DNA of 64,000 bases from Rhynchospora pubera (taxonomy: Eukaryota; Streptophyta; Magnoliopsida; Poales; Cyperaceae): contig CM051461.1 in the NCBI GenBank assembly GCA_028095005.1, forward strand, positions 172,367,144-172,431,143, written 5' to 3'. A program made the translations under genes and the position numbers. The notes under the pieces are model-generated. The model saw nothing but the letters and a program-made list of their open reading frames with translations, was not told where the DNA came from and did no database searches. The number at the start of each line of letters is the position of its first letter. The first letter of the stretch is position 1. This document shows, in pieces, positions 58,466-64,000 of the stretch.

Positions 58466-58614
58466 CTATTGACCTTGACATCACCGCATTGCCTCTGGCA
58501 GGGTTTGGGTCGCAGTCGTACTAGCTGAGCCACCGATGAAGTTGAAGAAGCAAGCAGCAGCAGAAGCAGTGGAGGTGTTAATACTGCAAGGTTGAAGAAC
58601 GGAAGGGAAGCCAT
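57087..58614 (-). CDS. Kinase-less wall-associated receptor kinase-like protein, copy 1
   Basis: Minus-strand exons 58614-58474 and 57905-57087 give 319 residues. Residues 1-30 form a leucine-rich signal peptide (MASLPFFNLAVLTPPLLLLL...). Next comes the galacturonan-binding GUB_WAK region (CQRQCGDVKVDYPFGIGKGC, FQLLCKRND), the central WAK-type domain (YISLNG, YTAGCVAQKLS, SSCSGIGCCEATIPI, FNTCGHAVLTEVDRFRFS, TSYLTTPG, VVLDWTIGNEKCELA), and one partial EGF-like module (YACVSSHSTCIDYHGLGYRC, SCLHGYGGNPYILHGC). The frame then reads IIKDIQRSVPVPLSK and stops. Full-length WAKs continue with calcium-binding EGF, a transmembrane helix and a cytosolic kinase; none is found within 2 kb downstream. The product would be a secreted wall protein, or the gene is a truncated relic. 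Reading frame and cysteines are intact. Confidence 0.85.
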
Positions 58615-59034
58615 ATGCTCTTAATGAAGTAAACCAAACAGAAGTATTGTGAGTTTATAGTTCCTGTAACGGTTTGAAGGTGCATGCACCATACAATCAG
58701 TCTGTCACTTAATTGCTTTGAATCTACTAGAATCTACAAGTGGATCCAATTAATAACGGACAAACTAATTAAAAACTAGTCGACTCTATGAGTTCCATAA
58801 ATTTCTATGTTTATTTGCTGTTACATTTATTGAAAGAACGTGTTTTCTTTGGGAAAGAAAGAAAAAGGAAAAAAGCTAAATCTGTTTTCTGTGCTGTACT
58901 GCTGTATCTAGTTAGTTAGTAGACTGGTGTAGAGAATTAGTTGGTACTTCATCAGCCTCACCGGATCTGTTTTAGCACGGTCGTGTCAAAGAGAACTATC
59001 GCCGTGACAAAATAACACAAATTGACATATATTC
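58615..59034. other. Promoter side of the WAK-like gene
   Basis: Upstream flank of the minus-strand gene; no distinctive element beyond AT-rich sequence. Confidence 0.4.
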
Positions 59035-60580
59035 TAACATTCGGCCGACCGTGATTTTTTTTAACCAAAATAACCAGAGCAGAAATTTTAACACAAAACG
59101 TTTGACTAATCAAATTTGAGAAATAAATATATCAGGACGCAGGTTTTCTGCGCGGGTTCTAACGAAGCCGGTGGTAATAGCGCGGGTGCATGGGAGTCAT
59201 TTTTGGCACAAGATGACAAAGCACTTGTTTGTGCACAACTAATCAGCGTTAGCACTGACGTCTTCCTCTCTTGACTTCCAATTTTATACGGGGTACTTGA
59301 AACTCTTTTTCCATCTCCAAACCGTTTCATCTCAATGTTTCTTTTTTAATATTATTTTGATATTTTCTCATGAATGACAATTTTGTTTTCTATGTAAAAT
59401 CTAAATTTGATACATTAGTTAAGAACAACGCTATTTGAATGGAGACGCAAATTAAACATCCGGCTAAAATTTTTATAATATATGTTAATTTACAAAGGTT
59501 GACTCTCTTAAATTAACCCGAGAAGATAAATTGGGTGTCCTAGTTTTGAAAGGCAGAGCAGAAAAATTAAAATTTCAAATGCGCATCATGAAGTTATTAA
59601 TTTAAGTTATCTGTTGAAACATATTGAGAAAACTCAAAAATTTTATTATTAATTTTGATTAACGTTGTTCAAGCAATTAAATATTTGATGGCCATTAATT
59701 TTTTTTACCGTTGAATATTAGTTATACATTCTCGTTGCTGCCATTATATATATTATGATGAATATTTTAACGTTGAACCATTACTCTAATGCATTAACTG
59801 GTCAATAAATTTTGTTGAGCAAAAAACATCATTGGATGCCCTTTATAAATCCCATATTTTGACAGAGAAAAAATATACAATTGAGAATTTAGAAAAAAAA
59901 AATTATACATCTGTCCAATTGTTGCATTCTTTATTAAATCAAACCGATCTATTTCATAAATGATATTTACAAATGTAGTATATATTTTTGAGTTAATTTA
60001 TCATAAAGTAAAGAAGACAAAAATAAAGAAAAATAGATGTATTTAAATCATTCTACGAATCTTCATCTTTGGACCATACACTCTATATTAATTCAATAAA
60101 TAGAAAATTAATTTTAAATTTAGCACGTGACTGGATTAATCCTGAAGTACTTAAATTTGGATGACGTGTTTACTTAGAGAAGAAAATTGTCATTCAGAAA
60201 ATAATATTAAAAAAAATATTGAGATGAAACGGTTAATTTGGATGGAAAAAGAGTTTCATGTACCCTGTATAAAATTGAAAGTCAAGAGAAGAAGGTATAA
60301 TGCCAACGCTGATTGGCTGTGTCACCGTAGCACAAAGAAATGCTTTGTCATTTTGTGCCACAAAGTTGATATCATCTAATTATTTTTTTTTTCAATAGCA
60401 CATAGTCCCCGTGCCACTAAGAGTTGGCTCCCATGCACCAGCGTCATTACCACTGGCTTCGTTAGAACCGGGCAGCTAGACATGTTTATTTCTCAAATTT
60501 GATTAGTCAAACGTTTCGTATTAAATTTTCTGTTCTGGTTATTTCGGTTAAAAAAAATCATATATAGTTCGGCCGAACAT
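59035..60580. mobile_element. Long inverted-repeat element
   Basis: Arms of about 350-400 bp at 59035-59390 and 60170-60580 are inverted copies. Examples are TTCGGCCGACC with GATTTTTTTTAACC against GGTTAAAAAAAATC with TTCGGCCGAA; AGCACTTGTTTGTGCACAAC against the region at 60340; AACCGTTTCATCTCAATG against TTGAGATGAAACGGTT. The ~780-bp centre is AT-rich. Probably a long-TIR (Mutator-like or foldback) element; no TSD or transposase identified. Confidence 0.7.
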
Positions 60581-60645
60581 GATGGGCTCGGGTGGGTTCT
60601 GCTCCGAGTGCTGTGAAGAAAAACATCTCAATTGTAGACTTGTAG

Positions 60646-61899
60646 CACTACGCCATTTTTTATTATTTGTACCTGTTTTTTAATGATTATTAGTACCGGT
60701 TTTGCAGCGGTACTGATAATAGGGGTACTAAAATTAATAAAAAATCGGTACTAATAAGCCGGTAGTAGCAGGAATTGGAATTGACGGAAAACGCTATTAG
60801 TACCGGTTTTTTTTATAATTTTTAGTACCGGTTTTTTATAAAAAAACCGGTACTAATATTAATTAAATAAAAAACAGAAAATTTAATAATTTTAGTACCG
60901 TTTTTTTACAAAAAACCGGTACTAAAGTTGATTTTTTTTAAAAAAAATTAATTTAGTACTAAATTAATTAACATTTTTCGTATGGTATAGGGCCTGATAA
61001 ATTAACATTTTTAGTACTAAATTAATTAATATTATTCCATAGAAAGTTGTAAAACAAAATGAGACTTTTTCTTTGTTTGCTTTGTGCTAACTAAAAAACT
61101 AATTTCAAGTTATTAATTATGTTGTATGGTATTGGGCCTTATCTCATAACACAATGTACTTAATTTTGATCAATGGAGTTAATCTACGGGTGCGTTTGGA
61201 TAGGTGTGGGAAGAAGGGAAGAAGGGAAGAAGTGGGAAGAAGTATTGGGAAGTGTGTAACTTTGTGAAGAGTTTGGATTGTTTATAATTTTTTTTTCTTC
61301 CCATCTTTCTTCTTCCTCTTCTTCTTCTCTGATCCAAACGCACCCTACATTAGTAACTAGCAACAAAATTCTAATTACAAAAAATTAACAACACATGGTC
61401 TATACAAAAGAAGGATTGTGGGATTCGGATAGAGAAAATCAACCCTAAACTCATTGTATAAGAGATGAGAGGAGGAGAAGCTTACTTGAGGTGGAGGCAG
61501 CGGCGACAGCGGAGGAGGCGACAGCTGACAGAGGCGATTTCAGTGACAGCGGACAGAGGCGGAGAGGTGCAGAGAGGCGACGGCGGAAGAGGCGAGTGGA
61601 GAGATAGAAGGTTTTGAAGCAGTTTAAAACTGAAGATTAGTGAAGGGAAGACCTTGAGAGATATAACGGTTTTTTTTATTCTTTCGAACCTTTAGTACCG
61701 GTTTTTTATAAAATTAAAAACGTTTTTTTAGACGATTTTTATTTTTCAGACGATTTTTAGTACCGATTTTTTAAAAAAACCGATACTAAATAATAAATCT
61801 GACAATTACGAAATTGCCATGATTTATTATTAGTACCGGTTTTCTTAAAAACCGGTATTAATGAGCCGGTACTAATAATCCTTTTTGTTGGAGTGTAGT
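60646..61899. mobile_element. CACTA-like non-autonomous element
   Basis: The left end begins CACTACGCCATTTTTTATTA. The right end in reverse reads ACTACACTCCAACAAAAAGG. Both ends are packed with TAGTACCGG / CCGGTACTA motifs (more than ten copies at 60690-60925 and 61685-61880), many arranged as hairpins with TTTTTTATAAAAAA loops. Such subterminal repeats are typical of CACTA elements, and the AGTACCGGTT word is a known CACTA hallmark in plants. The centre has a GC-rich GGCGACAGCGGAGGAGG stretch (61480-61600), maybe captured coding or UTR sequence. A hairpin MITE sits at 61188. Confidence 0.65.
61188..61345. mobile_element. Hairpin MITE, GGGTGCGTTTGGAT family, copy 6
   Basis: 158 bp, intact GGGTGCGTTTGGAT / ATCCAAACGCACCC ends, 3-bp duplication TAC at 61185-61187 and 61346-61348. 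Nested in the CACTA-like element, so it inserted later. Confidence 0.88.
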
Positions 61900-62322
61900 T
61901 TGCATACTGTCTTGTGATCCTGCTGAGTGCTGAGACTCACGGCCAGTCGTGACAGACCCATAGAAATTGATATGGTTCAACTTCAACATTATTGGCAAGT
62001 ACTGACATGGAACAAACATGGCTTGACAGTTGACACGGCGGTTCTGCGTCAAGTGAATGGGCTCAACGAAGGTTGAAGAAAATAGCTCAGTAAAAAGAAA
62101 TAAAAAGAGTATTAAGCCCAACTGAAAGATAAAGAGAAGAGGCCCAGTCGATGCTTCAAGTTTAATAAAAGGTCCCCCGTCCAGTCGTTTGAAGTTTGAA
62201 CCAAAAAGCGCAAAACAAAAACAAAACAAAATGTGCAAGGAGAGAAATTGGGGTGAAATTGGAGTTTGTAAGAGAAAGGAGGGGAATGATGAGACAATCT
62301 ATGTGTAAATGTTATCAATTTC
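61900..62322. other. Junction between the CACTA-like element and duplication unit 2
   Basis: No gene recognised; frames here are incidental. No kinase exon is present for the second WAK-like copy. Confidence 0.45.
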
Positions 62323-62512
62323 TTATTCAACCGGACAATTTTCATACCAGATTCGCGTGTACATGTAAACATACACAAATACATCTCTACATATACATGC
62401 ATGCATACATTGATACATACAAACACATACATAGCTAGAGCGGATATATATAACTTTTTTGGAGTAGAAAGGGTTCCAGAGAAAATTAATTGATGCGAGC
62501 CTTATAGCCTTA

Positions 62513-63334
62513 TCATTTACTAAGTGGTACAGGTACAGATCGTTGTATGTCTTTGATAATCTGGCAACCATGAAGGATGTAGGGGTTTCCTCCGTACCCA
62601 TGGAGACAACTGCACCTATAACCGAGACCATGATAGTCGACGCATGTGCTATGACTGCTAACACATGCATAGCTGGTAATATTGCGTTGTGCCAGCTCAC
62701 ATTTCTCATTTCCTATGGTCCAATCAAGAACGACAGATAAATTGACAATATCCTTTTCGAAGGATCCGGGTGTTGTGAGATATGAGGTGCTAAACCTGAA
62801 TCTGTTCACTTCAGTAAGCACCGCATATCCACAAATACTGTAGGAGCTTGAGAAATTAGAATCCAACAAACTAAACGACATTGCGTAACTTTTTGATCGG
62901 ATTGGAATAGTAGCATAACAACAACCAATGCCAGAGCATGAACTCTTCACCATACTTTCCTTACTAAACTTCTGAGCCACACAGCCTGCTGTATATCCGG
63001 AGTTTGTTCCATTAAGGCTGATATATGCAAATGCATTGGAACCAATTACTATGAAAATATTTCGGGTATTCGATACCCAAAAGGGAGTCTGGATTAAATT
63101 GGCTCCACTGTAGTCAAAAGTAACAGACCCGTCTGTGCGGTTATAGCACAGCCAAGAAACTGGATTTTTAATCCGTGCTAGGCCTTCAGATACCGATATG
63201 CTGCTCACTTCTAAATCATATAGTGTATTTCCCCTAATAAATGTTTTGAACCTACCACGGTCATTTCTTTTGCAAAGTAACTGGAAATGTTCTGATCTTC
63301 CACAACGTTTTCCTATACCAAATGGGTAGTCTAC
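62513..63334 (-). CDS. Kinase-less WAK-like protein, copy 2 (partial)
   Basis: Exon 2 of the second copy: 273 residues starting VDYPFGIGKRCGRSEHFQLL, ending with the same SVPVPLSK and stop as copy 1. The acceptor (TTACAG at 63335 and above) is conserved. Exon 1 with the signal peptide must begin just beyond position 64000. The WAK-type domain has local differences: IGCCYATIPIRSKSYAMSF and SNFSSSYSICGYAVLTEVNR replace the corresponding copy-1 stretch, with a one-codon length difference. The EGF-like end is almost unchanged. No frameshifts or internal stops. As in copy 1 there is no transmembrane or kinase part downstream. Confidence 0.83.
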   Translation of the reverse strand, partial: VDYPFGIGKRCGRSEHFQLLCKRNDRGRFKTFIRGNTLYDLEVSSISVSEGLARIKNPVSWLCYNRTDGSVTFDYSGANLIQTPFWVSNTRNIFIVIGSNAFAYISLNGTNSGYTAGCVAQKFSKESMVKSSCSGIGCCYATIPIRSKSYAMSFSLLDSNFSSSYSICGYAVLTEVNRFRFSTSYLTTPGSFEKDIVNLSVVLDWTIGNEKCELAQRNITSYACVSSHSTCVDYHGLGYRCSCLHGYGGNPYILHGCQIIKDIQRSVPVPLSK

Positions 63335-63610
63335 CTGTAATAATATGCAATTCCTTTAGTTTTAAATAAAATATAATTTAGATTTATAATATTTAAAACT
63401 ACTTTATAATTGAACTTATTTATTACTTTAGAACTAAGAGAGATAAAGAGAATCATTGGTTATCATACAGCAAAAATAAGTCTTTGCTACGGCCTGCAAT
63501 TTATACATACTCATTTATTTTAAATTTACAAATATAATGATTCATGGCATCGCCTTTATTTTTTTTGTTACTAATATTTTGAGTGTTTACTGCATACTGC
63601 AATACTAGCT

Positions 63611-63664
63611 TCTTTTTTTTTTTTTGAATAAAAATGGGGGTCATGCCCCTCATCTTTCCATTAA
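63611..63664 (-). mobile_element. 54-bp LINE-tail insertion in the intron of WAK-like copy 2
   Basis: T-run followed by AATAAAAATGGGGGTCATGC and CCCTCATCTTTCC. It is flanked by a perfect 17-bp duplication ATACTGCAATACTAGCT at 63594-63610 and 63665-63681 and absent from the homologous site in unit 1. It is the same kind of event as 38571-38618. Confidence 0.8.
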
Positions 63665-64000
63665 ATACTGCAATACTAGCTATATCCTAATTTTTTTTTT
63701 CCAAAGGCTAGGTACGTGGTGAGGGCGGTCTCATAGCTATATCATGTCTCTCATATCAAGATTTTTATTTTTCTGAATAGGATACGGAGAAGATTTTAAA
63801 TAAAATGGTATTCTTCTGTCTCATACTTGTACACTAATCTAAAGACACGTTTAACATCTTTAAGTAATTGATCTTGTGTACATGTAAATTTTGTCACTTA
63901 ACCTGCGGTAAATTATTTTGCATTCATCATTTAATCAAGCCGGGACTGTAAGTTCATATAATAAGGTGTGTGATAGATATATTATAGAATATAGTATTGA

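Larger units (their letters stand above)
62323..64000. repeat. Segmental duplication, unit 2 (continues past the right edge)
   Basis: Homologous to 56897-58465 and still matching at the last base, where it corresponds to about eight bases before the end of exon 1 in unit 1. It differs by point changes, small indels and a 54-bp LINE-tail insertion at 63611. Confidence 0.93.

Noticed and set aside
62112..62709. Minus-strand frames of 106 and 128 codons
   Set aside because: One runs through CA-rich repeat; the other overlaps the WAK-like exon in the wrong frame.

Overview
The window looks like nuclear DNA of a flowering plant, probably a woody eudicot. The genes have short exons with GT/AG introns, the encoded proteins are plant-specific or plastid-targeted, intergenic DNA is AT-rich, and about half of it is transposon debris with clear target-site duplications. 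Exon models were built by hand from reading frame, splice dinucleotides and recalled family sequences; none was checked against transcripts.

Layout. 0.4-1.3 kb: a decayed fragment of a chlorophyllide a oxygenase gene. 1.7-5.3 kb: a large inverted repeat carrying two nearly identical, divergently transcribed genes for 75-residue secreted cysteine-rich (defensin-like) peptides. 7.6-9.4 kb: a 1.8-kb solo LTR. 12.6-37.3 kb is the gene-dense core: plastid lysophosphatidate acyltransferase (minus), a UGT73-like glycosyltransferase (plus), a DHHC protein S-acyltransferase (minus) sharing a 0.3-kb divergent promoter with a plastid YGGT protein of the CCB3 type (plus), the Fe-S assembly factor DRE2/anamorsin (minus), and an NPH3/BTB protein of the At3g22104 type (minus). 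37.3-56.3 kb is repeat-dominated: hAT elements, a repeated hairpin MITE family, a copia-like element with two LTRs but no coding capacity, a solo LTR nested in a long-TIR element, LINE and SINE insertions. 57-64 kb: two tandem, same-strand copies of a wall-associated-kinase-like extracellular gene lacking transmembrane and kinase domains, separated by a long inverted repeat and a CACTA-like element full of TAGTACCGG hairpins. The first exon of the second copy lies just past the right edge.

The core genes do not form a pathway. Three products act in plastids or basal metabolism (LPAT1, CCB3-like, DRE2). The DHHC enzyme and the NPH3 protein are membrane or signalling factors. The defensin-like pair, the glycosyltransferase and the truncated WAK-like pair are fast-evolving defence or specialised-metabolism genes, and all except the glycosyltransferase sit in duplicated DNA. 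No clearly new multi-gene system was found. The most unusual items are the mirror-image peptide gene pair, the glycosyltransferase without its usual catalytic aspartate, and the duplicated kinase-less WAK-like genes.
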